Below, piece after piece: positions 36,074-44,681 of a stretch of 64,000 nucleotides of DNA. Position 1 is the first letter of the stretch, and the number at the start of each line of letters is the position of its first letter. This stretch comes from Ancylobacter polymorphus (lineage in GTDB: Bacteria; Pseudomonadota; Alphaproteobacteria; Rhizobiales; Xanthobacteraceae): assembly GCF_030813495.1 (NCBI RefSeq), contig NZ_JAUSUI010000003.1, positions 310,001-374,000 on the forward strand. Reading direction: 5' to 3'. The translations under genes and the position numbers were made by a program. The notes under the pieces were generated by a model. That model had not been told where the DNA came from. It saw only the letters and a program-made list of their open reading frames with translations, and made no database searches.

Positions 36074-38142
36074 GGGTGCTTTTGCTGATCCTGGTCGGGG
36101 CGGCCGCCGTCCCGGCCATCGGCCAGCAACTCGCCTCGCCCTCTGAGAATGGCGCCGCTCCTGCCGGCGCCGCCACGACGCCGAAAGTCGACGAATCGGC
36201 GCTGCGCTTTTTCGCCGCCCAAGGCGACAAGCAGCGGCTGGACGCCGAAATTGCACGGCTGCGGGCGCTTTATCCGAACTGGCAGCCGCCCAAGGACCTG
36301 TTTTCCCCGACGCCGGACCAGGACCCCGACATTCCGCGCTTGTGGGCGCTGTTTGCCGAAGGGAAGTTCTCCGACATCAGGGCCGCCATCGCCCAGCGTC
36401 AGGCGTCGGAGCCGGGCTGGCAGCCGCCGGCCGATCTGATGGAGCGGCTCGACGAGGGCGAGGCCGCCCGCCGGCTGGTCAATGCCTCGGAGGCCAAGCA
36501 ATGGGCTTCCGTCCTGCGCATCGCCACCGACACGCCCGGCATGCTCGTCTGCGCCAATATGGACGTGCTCTGGCGCGTGGCGGAAGCCTTCGTGCGGACC
36601 GGCACTCCCCAGCGCGCCAAGGATCTGTTCATTTATATCCTGACCTCCTGCCCCAATCCGCAGGAGCGCGTCGCCACGGCGCAGAAGGCGCTGCAACTGC
36701 TCGACGGTCCCGATCTCGACGCGGTGCTCGCCCGCGCCAATCCCGATAACACGCCCGAATTCGCCGGCCTGCGCGAAGACCTCCTGCGCATGCGTGTCGG
36801 CCGCGCCGCGCAGGATACGACGCTGTCGGTATCGCCCGGCGACATCGCGGCGCTGGAGCAACTGGCCCGCAATGGATCGGTTGCCGACGATGCGCTGGTG
36901 CTCGGCTGGTACGCCTTCCGTCGCGGCGACGCGGCGCGAGCGGTCGACTGGTTCAAGCTGGCGCTGGACCGGCAGGGCGGGGCCTCGGCGGCCGAGGGCT
37001 ATGTGCTGGCGCTCGCCGCCACCGGCCGCGCCCAGGAGGCGGAACCGATCGCCTATCAGTGGCGCGATGCCGGGGCGAGCAACCGCAAGGCCTATATCGA
37101 CCTCATGGCGGGCCTGCTGGCCACGGCGCCGCCGCCGCGCCTCGAACAGTCGGTCGTCGCCCGGTTCGCCCCGGTCGTGCAGGAGGCGAAATCCGCCACC
37201 GGGGCGCAGGCGCTGGGCTGGTACGCCTATAATACCGGGCAGATCCGCACCGCAGCCTCCTGGTTCCGTACCGCCGTGCAATGGGCGCCGGCGGACGAGG
37301 TGTCCGCCTATGGGCTGGCGCTTGTCAGCCAGCGGCTGAAGGACACCGCGACCCTTGACGCCATCGCCGCCAGCTGGGCGGGGAAGTCCGAGCGCATCCT
37401 GGCGCTGGTCTCGCCCGCCGCCCGCCGCCGGCTGGCGAGCCGTGCGCCGGCTATTGCCTCACAGCCGGCCCCGATCTCGCAGCCGACGCCTATGCCCGTC
37501 AGCCGGCCGACGGCCGCGACCGCCGCGCCCCTGCCGCTCAATGGAGCCTTGCCGGACAGGCTGGCCGGATACGAAGACGGCCCGGCCTCCGGTGCTTCCG
37601 CCCCCCGCGGTGCGCCGTGTTCCAGCGCCGGCGATGCGGCGTTCCGTGCCGGCCGCGTGTCACCCGAAGAGGGCCTCGCGCGCGGCTGGTGCCTGCTTGA
37701 GCTGAACCGTCCCCTTGAAGCCATCAACGCCTTCGACATCGCCGTCCGCGACGGCGCCGGCCGGACGGCCGAAGACGCGGCCTATGGCAAGTCGCTGGCC
37801 TATATGCGGCTCGGCCTGACCAACGAGGCCCAGGTGGCCGCGATCGAGACGCCCCAGCCCCCGGCACGGGCGGTGACGCTGAGCGCCGACCTGCTCGCCC
37901 AGCGGGCGATCGCCGCCTATCGCGATGCCCGCTATGTCGAGGCGATCCTGGCGCTCGACGAGCGCAGCCGCCTCGCCCCGGAGCAGCAGGACCTGATGTC
38001 GATCCGTGCCTGGTCCTACTACCATCTCCGCGACTTCGTCTCCGCCCGGCGCATTTTCACCGCGCTCCGGGACGCCGGCTATCCCGAAGCCGGCGCCGGC
38101 ATCGATGCCATCCTGGCGGTGACCCGCCAGGTCCGCAGCTGA
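36061..38142 (+). CDS. TPR-repeat protein of the cellulose operon
   Basis: A 693-residue exported protein with a signal peptide to about residue 21 (AVPAIGQQ). The body is built of Ala-rich helical repeats of tetratricopeptide type (for example residues 275-330 and 380-420, with LGWYAFRRGDAARAVDWFKL and LGWYAYNTGQIRTAASWFRT). A Pro-rich linker (about 470-500) separates a second TPR group. No C-terminal beta-barrel like that of BcsC can be seen, so it probably supplies only the periplasmic scaffold. It overlaps bcsZ by 13 nt and is the last gene of the operon. Confidence 0.75.
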   Translation: MSSLRVLLLILVGAAAVPAIGQQLASPSENGAAPAGAATTPKVDESALRFFAAQGDKQRLDAEIARLRALYPNWQPPKDLFSPTPDQDPDIPRLWALFAEGKFSDIRAAIAQRQASEPGWQPPADLMERLDEGEAARRLVNASEAKQWASVLRIATDTPGMLVCANMDVLWRVAEAFVRTGTPQRAKDLFIYILTSCPNPQERVATAQKALQLLDGPDLDAVLARANPDNTPEFAGLREDLLRMRVGRAAQDTTLSVSPGDIAALEQLARNGSVADDALVLGWYAFRRGDAARAVDWFKLALDRQGGASAAEGYVLALAATGRAQEAEPIAYQWRDAGASNRKAYIDLMAGLLATAPPPRLEQSVVARFAPVVQEAKSATGAQALGWYAYNTGQIRTAASWFRTAVQWAPADEVSAYGLALVSQRLKDTATLDAIAASWAGKSERILALVSPAARRRLASRAPAIASQPAPISQPTPMPVSRPTAATAAPLPLNGALPDRLAGYEDGPASGASAPRGAPCSSAGDAAFRAGRVSPEEGLARGWCLLELNRPLEAINAFDIAVRDGAGRTAEDAAYGKSLAYMRLGLTNEAQVAAIETPQPPARAVTLSADLLAQRAIAAYRDARYVEAILALDERSRLAPEQQDLMSIRAWSYYHLRDFVSARRIFTALRDAGYPEAGAGIDAILAVTRQVRS

Positions 38143-38167
38143 CTCGCGCCGTAGCTGACCCGCGCCG

Positions 38168-39808
38168 TCACAGCGCGGGATAGCGGGGGATATAGGCCAG
38201 TTCGTTGATGTGGGCCTCGATATCGGCGGGACGCGGCACGCGGGCGAGGCCCTTGTCGAAGATGAGTTCGGCGATGCGCGCCGCCACATGCAGCGAGGCT
38301 TTGCGGATGTCGCGCTGCGGCGGATAGATCAGGCCGAGCGCGAGGTCTTCCGGCGTCACCTGTTCCGCCACCGCCTTGGCCGCGACGATGAACATGTCCT
38401 CGGTCACGCGGCTGGCCTGGGTGGCGAGCACCGCCATTCCCATGGCGGGGAAGATGTAGACATTGTTGCCCTGGCCCGGGACGAAACGCTTGCCGCCGAA
38501 TTCCAGCGGCGGAAACGGGCTGCCGCTGGCGAAAATGGCCTGACCGTTCGACCATTTATAGGCCTCTTCCGCCGTGCATTCCGAGCGTGAGGTCGGGTTG
38601 GAATAGGGGAAGATGATCGGCCGGGCATTGATCCGCGCCATCGCCTCGATCACCGCCTGGTTGAACAGCTTCGGCACGGTGCTGACGCCGATGATTCCCG
38701 TCGGCCGGATCGCCTCGATGGCCTCGACGAAATTCGAGATCGGTGCATGGTCATGGGCGAAGGGCTTCTGGAAGCCGGCGATGTCGCCGCGCGAATTCAC
38801 CATCAGCCCGTTGACGTCGAACAGCCAGTTGCGGGCGCGGGCTTCCTCGATGGTCGCGCCTTCGAGCACCATGGCTTCGCTGATCAGCTCGGCGATGCCG
38901 GTCGCCGCCGAGCCGCCGCCAAGGAACAGGAAGGTCTGATCGGTGAGCTTCTGGCCCGACAGCTTGAGCGCGCCGTAAATGCCCGCCACGGCGACCGCGG
39001 CCGTGCCCTGGATGTCGTCATTATAGGTGCAGATCCGATCCCGGTAGCGCTCAAGGATCGGCACGGCGTTGATGTTGGCGAAGTCTTCCCACTGCAGGCA
39101 GCACAGCGGGAACAGCTCGGTCACCGCCTCCACGAACTCGGCGATGAAGGCGTCGTACTCCGCGCCCCGCACGCGGTTCTGGCGCAGGCCGAGATAGAGC
39201 GGATCGTCGAGCAGCGTGCCGTTGTTGGTGCCGACATCGAGGGTGATCGGCAGCGTCATTTCCGGCGGCACGCCGGCGCAGACGGAATAGAGCGCGAGCT
39301 TGCCGACGGGAATGCCCATGCCGTTCACGCCGAGATCGCCGAGCCCGAGAATCCGCTCGCCATCGGTCACGACGATGAAGCGCACATCCTTCTGCGGCCA
39401 GTGCGACAGCACCTCCTTCAGCCGGCCCTTGAACGTGATCGGCAGATACATGCCGCGCGTGGCCCGCAGCACATGGTCGTATTTCTGGCAGGCTTCGCCC
39501 ACGGTCGGGGTGTAGACCAGCGGCATGAACACCGCCGGGTCGGACATCAGCACCGCATAGTACAGCGTCTCGTTGCGCGCCTGCAGGTCGCTGAGCAGCA
39601 GATATTTCTGCAGATCATTGTCGAGCACCGAAAGCTGCAGGTGAATGCGCGCCACCTGCGTCTCCAGCGTATCGGCCACCGGCGGCAGGAAGCCCTCAAG
39701 CCCGAGCCGCGCCCGATCCTCGGCCGAGAAGGCGCTGCCGCGGTTGAAAACAGGATCATGCAGCAGCGAAGGGCCGGAGGGGCTCGGCTGGGTGGCGGAC
39801 GGCGACAT
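38168..39808 (-). CDS. NAD-dependent malic enzyme
   Basis: A 546-residue enzyme converting malate to pyruvate, CO2 and NADH. It is of the eukaryote-like/ScfA (MaeA) type: VYTPTVGEACQKYDH, GLGDLGVNGMGIPVGKLALY, the metal site QWEDFANINA, the NAD fold FLFLGGGSAATGIAELI and PFSNPTS-like PYSNPTSRSEC are all present. GGGAG lies 8 nt before the ATG at 39808, so the longer frame to 39874 was rejected. It is convergent with the cellulose operon, 26 bp from the TPR gene. Confidence 0.93.
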   Translation of the reverse strand: MSPSATQPSPSGPSLLHDPVFNRGSAFSAEDRARLGLEGFLPPVADTLETQVARIHLQLSVLDNDLQKYLLLSDLQARNETLYYAVLMSDPAVFMPLVYTPTVGEACQKYDHVLRATRGMYLPITFKGRLKEVLSHWPQKDVRFIVVTDGERILGLGDLGVNGMGIPVGKLALYSVCAGVPPEMTLPITLDVGTNNGTLLDDPLYLGLRQNRVRGAEYDAFIAEFVEAVTELFPLCCLQWEDFANINAVPILERYRDRICTYNDDIQGTAAVAVAGIYGALKLSGQKLTDQTFLFLGGGSAATGIAELISEAMVLEGATIEEARARNWLFDVNGLMVNSRGDIAGFQKPFAHDHAPISNFVEAIEAIRPTGIIGVSTVPKLFNQAVIEAMARINARPIIFPYSNPTSRSECTAEEAYKWSNGQAIFASGSPFPPLEFGGKRFVPGQGNNVYIFPAMGMAVLATQASRVTEDMFIVAAKAVAEQVTPEDLALGLIYPPQRDIRKASLHVAARIAELIFDKGLARVPRPADIEAHINELAYIPRYPAL

Positions 39809-39892
39809 GGCGTTTACTCCCGGTGAATGCGTCGTTGTCCCGATGTTAGCACCCGCCATGACCTTGGCGAGCATCCCGATCGGGGCGAGACA

Positions 39893-41215
39893 TCATCCAT
39901 AGGGATAGGTAGGCCCGTGAGGTGAAACGCCGATGTCGAACGATCTGAGCGAGGCCCCGCTTTCGGATTCGATGGCGGCGGCAAGACGCCGCAAGGTGTC
40001 GCGCGCCTCGGGTGCCGCCCGGGCTTCCAGCACGCTCGTGCTGGCGAGAAGCTGGCGCACCACATCGGCATCGTTCATCCCATAGCGTGCGATGGCCGCA
40101 AGCGCCGGGCAGGCGAATTCCTCGAACGTGTTGACCGGGACGAACACCCTCGGCCGCCCCCCTTCGTCCGCCCGCACCGGAGACGGCATGTCGCGCCCGG
40201 CCAGCAGCCATAAGGCCTGGGCCAGTCTGTCGATGCAGTACAGAGCCGTGGTCGGATCATTGATGCCGGGGGAGAGGGCGCGCTGGGCGATCTCGACAAA
40301 TCGGTGAAGAGAGAACTGCAGGTCCTGCATGGGCGTGCGATCCGCGCCGAGGACGAAAGCCTGGCGCAGGCGATCCTTCACCTCCTCCGACACACGAGCC
40401 CGGGGCGCGGCGCGGAGCAGGGGAACCCGCTCGGTGACGAACCGGCCCGGAGGCGAGTCCACGCCGATGACCAGATCATGTTCGGTGGCGATTCGCATCA
40501 AGGCGGCCTCGTCGAGGCGCTGCACATAGCCGCTGCCTTCGACGAAGACCGCGCGTGAATCCCCCTCCAGCGTGTGGAGCAGGCCGGCAGAGATGCGGCC
40601 GTCGCGCCCCTTTGGCTCCTGGCCCATCTGGGCCGGAAAGAGACGCTCGATGGTGCTTCGTGTCTCCTGAGAGAGATCGGCAAGCACCGTTTCGATCCGG
40701 ATCGAGTTGGCGACGTGATGAATGAAGTAGATCAGTATGGCGAGGCTCAGCGCGGCCAGCACGACGCCGAAGGTGACGGACAGATGCGGAACGAAGCTTG
40801 CGTCCTCGGTGCCGCGCACGGTGCGCAGCACCAGCAGGCAATAGAGGAATGTGCTCGTGAAGGTTCCCAGTACCAGCTGGTTGCCGCGATCGCTCATGAA
40901 GCTGCGCAGCAGTCGCGGGCCGAATTGCTGCGAGGCCAGCTGAAGCGTCAGCATGGTCATTGAAAAGGTGAGGCCGGCCACGGTGATCATCGAGCCCGCG
41001 ACGGCGGACAACACCGCGCGTGCACCCTCCGGCCCGAAGCCGTAGAGCCAGCCCAGTCGCTCGATCGACTCCTGGCCCAGCCACGTGTCGAGCCAGACGA
41101 GGGCAAAGGAAAGTGCGGTGGCACCGGCGGCCATCGCCGAGGGCAGGAACCAGAAACTTGACCGCAGGCGGTCCCAAACGCCAAGCAGCCATGTCGGCAA
41201 TGACAAGTGCTCCAT
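39893..41215 (-). CDS. DUF2254 family membrane protein
   Basis: A 440-residue inner-membrane protein with four membrane helices in the first 170 residues (SSFWFLPSAMAAGATALSFA, AVAGSMITVAGLTFSMTML, GTFTSTFLYCLLVL, VVLAALSLAILIYFIHHV). The conserved QLASQQFGPRLLRSFMSDR and the cytoplasmic RALSPGINDPTTALYCIDRL segments identify the DUF2254 family, whose function is unknown. GGAGG lies 5 nt before the ATG at 41215. It is divergent from the ATP-grasp gene with about 180 bp between. Confidence 0.88.
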   Translation of the reverse strand: MEHLSLPTWLLGVWDRLRSSFWFLPSAMAAGATALSFALVWLDTWLGQESIERLGWLYGFGPEGARAVLSAVAGSMITVAGLTFSMTMLTLQLASQQFGPRLLRSFMSDRGNQLVLGTFTSTFLYCLLVLRTVRGTEDASFVPHLSVTFGVVLAALSLAILIYFIHHVANSIRIETVLADLSQETRSTIERLFPAQMGQEPKGRDGRISAGLLHTLEGDSRAVFVEGSGYVQRLDEAALMRIATEHDLVIGVDSPPGRFVTERVPLLRAAPRARVSEEVKDRLRQAFVLGADRTPMQDLQFSLHRFVEIAQRALSPGINDPTTALYCIDRLAQALWLLAGRDMPSPVRADEGGRPRVFVPVNTFEEFACPALAAIARYGMNDADVVRQLLASTSVLEARAAPEARDTLRRLAAAIESESGASLRSFDIGVSPHGPTYPYG

Positions 41216-41395
41216 CCCCACCTCCGGCGATTAAGCGGCGGAGCGGCCGCTTGGTTCCATCGGCTGGCGTCGGCGGGGCCTCGCGTCGCCTGTGGCGGAG
41301 AAACGCCCGAAAAAATGTGGGGCCCCAGCCCCGGACGGGAGTTTTCGCCGGTCTCGACGCCCGCTAGAACGGCGTTGCTGCGAATGGAACATGCG

Positions 41396-42442
41396 ATGCC
41401 CGATACGCCGACGATCCTCCTTCTCGGACATGAGACCACCCTTCACCAATCCTATTCGCCGATCCGCCTTCGCGCCGTCGTTGGCGAGGCGGCCTATCGC
41501 GGCGTCCGTGTGCTGCTTGCCCGCAGCGCCGACTGCGACATGCAAGCGGAGCGGATAAGGGCGCATGAGTATGTCGACGGGGCTTGGAGGCCTGTCGAAA
41601 TCGACGTGCCGCGGCTCGTGGTGGCGGCCGCACCGCCGACCCGACCCGCGCATCGCGTCGTTGATGCCTGGCTGCGGGCGCGCACCAAGGTTCTCGCCTT
41701 CGATGGCTATGACAAGCACCAGATGGCCGCGATGCTGGCCGCCTATCCGCATCTGAAGCCGCATATCATTCCTGAAGAGGTGCTCGTCGCCGAACGGGTC
41801 GAGGCGCAGCTCGCCGAATGGCTGGCCGGCGGCCCCATCGTGGTCAAGCGCGCCGATGGCGCTCTGGGGACCGGCATCTTCTTTCTCATTCCGCAGGACG
41901 ACGAGGTTGCCGTTCACAAGGACGAGCACTCCTGGCGCGGCACGCGCGCGGAGGCGATTGCGCGCGTCATTGGCGCGATACGCGTGCGCATGGGCTACCG
42001 CACCTATCTGGTGCAGCGCTTCATCGACACCCACGACCTGGCCGGCCAGCCGGCGACGGTGCGCGCCGACATGGTCCGTCGGCCGGACGATGGCTGGGAC
42101 TTCTTCCGCCTGACGGGCCGCGTCTCGCTTGGTTCCAAGCTGATTTCGAACCGGGCCAAGGGCAGCGCGCTGATCGACGCGGAATCCTATTTCATCGCGC
42201 GCGGGGCGGCCGATCCCGAGGGCAAGGTCCGCGAAGCCCAGGCACTGTCACGGGAGATCGCCAGCACGCTGTGCCAGCAGCCGGGCCTTGGCGCCTGTTA
42301 TGAGTTCGGCATCGACCTTGCCGTCGACCAGGATCTGCATTTCTGGTTCCTCGAAGCCAACAAGCGCCCCCTCGCCAATGGCGCCGAGATCGAACGCATG
42401 ATGCCCGCGATGACCTATTGGCTGTCGCAGCTCAACGACTGA
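41396..42442 (+). CDS. ATP-grasp family protein (YheC/YheD-like)
   Basis: A 348-residue protein with an ATP-grasp fold: IVVKRADGALGTGIFFL supplies the Lys and glycine-rich loop (about residue 145), VQRFIDT follows, and the C-terminal FWFLEANKRPLA carries the metal-binding Glu-x-Asn. Such enzymes join a carboxylate to an amine or thiol through an acyl phosphate; the substrate here is unknown. ATG 41384 is also possible; 41396 was preferred because GGAA lies just upstream. It converges with the hydrolase gene and their 3' ends overlap by 28 bp. Confidence 0.72.
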   Translation: MPDTPTILLLGHETTLHQSYSPIRLRAVVGEAAYRGVRVLLARSADCDMQAERIRAHEYVDGAWRPVEIDVPRLVVAAAPPTRPAHRVVDAWLRARTKVLAFDGYDKHQMAAMLAAYPHLKPHIIPEEVLVAERVEAQLAEWLAGGPIVVKRADGALGTGIFFLIPQDDEVAVHKDEHSWRGTRAEAIARVIGAIRVRMGYRTYLVQRFIDTHDLAGQPATVRADMVRRPDDGWDFFRLTGRVSLGSKLISNRAKGSALIDAESYFIARGAADPEGKVREAQALSREIASTLCQQPGLGACYEFGIDLAVDQDLHFWFLEANKRPLANGAEIERMMPAMTYWLSQLND

Positions 42443-43437
42443 TCGCCGCCCCTCCAGCCGCCGGGGCCGGAGGCGCGGACGAAGCTGTCCAGCAGCGGTC
42501 CGAACGTATTATTGGCGACGGTGACCTGGATCGTCCCATGGTCGCTGACGCCCGGCAGGGGATGCTCGACGACCATGGGCAGATCCGCGAGATAGCGCGC
42601 GGAGGCCACGTCCGCCTTATTCTCGGTGCCGTAGACAATCTCGATATGCGGCGCCCTCGGGGCGGCGGCAATCTGCTCGCGCAGCTGCGTGTCGGCATCG
42701 GTGAGGGATCGCCCGATCCGGTTGCCGATGCGCTCGCGCACCTTGCCCCGTGTCACCGGCAGGAGGATGGGGCTGAAGGTCATGACGCCATCGGCGCCGA
42801 GCTTCACGCCGTAATGGAGCGCGCCAAAGCCGCCGGCGGACTGGCCGAGGCAGAGCACACGGCGCGACTTCAGTTCCGCGCAGAGGCCGCGCAGGCGCTC
42901 GACCGTCGCGTCGACGCTGCCGCCCAGCCCCGACACGCCGCCGAAATAGAAGTTGTTCGACCAGTCGAAGAGATAGATCAGGTTGGCATTCAGCCGACCG
43001 AGCAGGCTGTGCATGAAATAGATGGACAGGCCCAGCAACTGCGCCTTCCCGGCAAAGGCGATCAGCGTCGTGTCCGAATCGGCCGGAACCACCCAATAGC
43101 CGCGGTCTTTCGCCCCCGCATCGGCGATTCCCGCCGCAGGAAGAAACAGGTGATCCTCGCTGCGCGCCCGGCGCAGCGCGCGCAGCTCCCCCATGATCTC
43201 CGTCACGCTGCCCCGCAGATCGCGCACATCCATAAGGGTGGCGAGCATGGCGACCGTCTCGCCGATCATGCCGCAGCGGACGAACTGCCGGCACACCTCA
43301 AGGCGCAGCTTCGGGTCGGAGTTCCCGTGCGCAATGGACTTGGCATAGGCGAGATAGGACGCGTCGAGGCGCGAGGCCGCGTGAATCCGCGCCGACGGCC
43401 GCAGCGCCTCGGGATCAATCGGCGTGCGCGGCGGCAT
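42415..43437 (-). CDS. Alpha/beta-hydrolase-fold protein
   Basis: A 340-residue protein. An N-terminal helical region of about 95 residues precedes an alpha/beta hydrolase core with TLIAFAGKAQLLGLS and the nucleophile elbow GQSAGG (Ser near residue 200). An Asp or Glu in EIVYGTENKADVAS and a His in GVSDHGTIQV could complete the triad. It could be a thioesterase, esterase or acyltransferase. The ATG at 43437 lies inside the end of the acyl-carrier-protein gene (23-nt overlap), which suggests it acts on the carrier-bound acyl group. Confidence 0.7.
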   Translation of the reverse strand: MPPRTPIDPEALRPSARIHAASRLDASYLAYAKSIAHGNSDPKLRLEVCRQFVRCGMIGETVAMLATLMDVRDLRGSVTEIMGELRALRRARSEDHLFLPAAGIADAGAKDRGYWVVPADSDTTLIAFAGKAQLLGLSIYFMHSLLGRLNANLIYLFDWSNNFYFGGVSGLGGSVDATVERLRGLCAELKSRRVLCLGQSAGGFGALHYGVKLGADGVMTFSPILLPVTRGKVRERIGNRIGRSLTDADTQLREQIAAAPRAPHIEIVYGTENKADVASARYLADLPMVVEHPLPGVSDHGTIQVTVANNTFGPLLDSFVRASGPGGWRGGDQSLSCDSQ

Positions 43438-43681
43438 TGGCGATGATCAGCTCGGCAAGCCCCCGCACCGTCGCGTTCGCGGCGAGGAAGAATTCCGCTC
43501 CGATCTGGCGATCGAACGTCTTCTCGAACTGGAGCGCCATTTCGACGGCGTCCACGGAATCGAGGTCGAAATGCGAAAGCGGCATGCCCGGGTCGATCGT
43601 ATCGCTGTCCTCACCGGAAATGACAGCGAGATAAACGACGATCCAGCGGAGAACGCGCTCGCTGTCCAATGATGCCTGCAT
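43415..43681 (-). CDS. Acyl carrier protein
   Basis: An 88-residue carrier protein. The phosphopantetheine site is Asp-Ser-Val-Asp in HFDLDSVDAVEMA, preceded by IDPGMPLSHF and followed by the recognition helix and FDRQIGAEFFLAANATVRGL. This is a variant of the housekeeping DSL(D/E) motif, so it is probably a specialised carrier. The ATG at 43681 was preferred to the TTG at 43714. It overlaps the hydrolase start by 23 nt. No ketosynthase or adenylation gene is nearby. Confidence 0.82.
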   Translation of the reverse strand: MQASLDSERVLRWIVVYLAVISGEDSDTIDPGMPLSHFDLDSVDAVEMALQFEKTFDRQIGAEFFLAANATVRGLAELIIANAAAHAD

Positions 43682-43922
43682 GGGTAACGCCAACTTGATG
43701 ACCTTTGGTTTCAAGGCGATACCATGTGGGCTGAACCGAATCCAGAGTCACCCGGGAGCTGGAAAACGGCGGCGTGTCGACGTGCCTTTAGTGTTTCAGG
43801 CATGTTTCCCGCTACCGGTGAAATGCGCCACAATTGTTGCCCAACGTTGCGCATGGCGGCCCGGCAACGCTGGTTCGCAAAATTTTCCGGCGGAGGCCGC
43901 ATGGGGCGCGTATAGCGGCGGC

Positions 43923-44681
43923 ATGAACGACATGCGCGGTTCGGAAGCGGGCAGCGGCCCGCACATACTTGTGGTCGACGACGACCAGCAGATACGCAAG
44001 CTGCTCGGGCGCTACCTCGCCGAGCAGAGTTTCCGCGTGTCGCTGGCGGCTGATGGCAAGGAGGCCGAGCGCCGCCTCACCGAGGGGCGGATCGATCTCA
44101 TCGTGCTCGATCTCATGCTGCCTGATGTGTCCGGGCTCGACCTGTGCCGGACGATCCGGACGCGTTCCTCTGTTCCCATCATCCTCCTCACCGCACTGAA
44201 GGAGGATGTGGATCGCATCATCGGATTGGAGATCGGCGCCGACGATTATCTCGGCAAGCCGTTCAATCCGCGGGAACTGGTGGCGCGCATCCGCGCCGTT
44301 CTCCGCCGCCTTTCTCCGCGCGACACCACGCCTGCGCCGGCCCTGCGCCTGCGTTTCGGCGGCTTCCTCGCCGATTCCACCAGCCGCCAGCTGTGGGATT
44401 CGCAAGGGCGGGAAATCGTGCTCACCGGCGCCGAGTTCGACCTGCTCCTCGCCTTTCTCGAACGCCCGGGACGCATGCTGTCGCGCGAGCAGCTGCTGGA
44501 CCTCACCCATGGGCGGGTCCCTTCCGGCTTCGACCGCTCCATTGATGTCCTCATCAGCCGGCTGCGTCGGAAGATGGGCGATGCCGGCAATTTCCAGATC
44601 ATCAAGACATTGCGCAATGGGGGGTATCAGCTCGCCGCGCGCGTGGAGCCTGCGCCTGACGAGGGCGAGGTTTCGCGATGA
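43923..44681 (+). CDS. OmpR-family response regulator
   Basis: A 252-residue two-component regulator. The receiver has the acidic pair in ILVVDDDQQ, the phospho-acceptor Asp63 in VLDLMLPDVSG, and Lys in DDYLGKPFNPREL. A winged-helix output domain follows (residues about 150-245: LTGAEFDLLLAFLERPGRML, RSIDVLISRLRRKMG, IIKTLRNGGYQL). The ATG at 43923 precedes the receiver by 13 residues. The stop overlaps the kinase ATG by 4 nt. Target genes are unknown. Confidence 0.93.
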   Translation: MNDMRGSEAGSGPHILVVDDDQQIRKLLGRYLAEQSFRVSLAADGKEAERRLTEGRIDLIVLDLMLPDVSGLDLCRTIRTRSSVPIILLTALKEDVDRIIGLEIGADDYLGKPFNPRELVARIRAVLRRLSPRDTTPAPALRLRFGGFLADSTSRQLWDSQGREIVLTGAEFDLLLAFLERPGRMLSREQLLDLTHGRVPSGFDRSIDVLISRLRRKMGDAGNFQIIKTLRNGGYQLAARVEPAPDEGEVSR

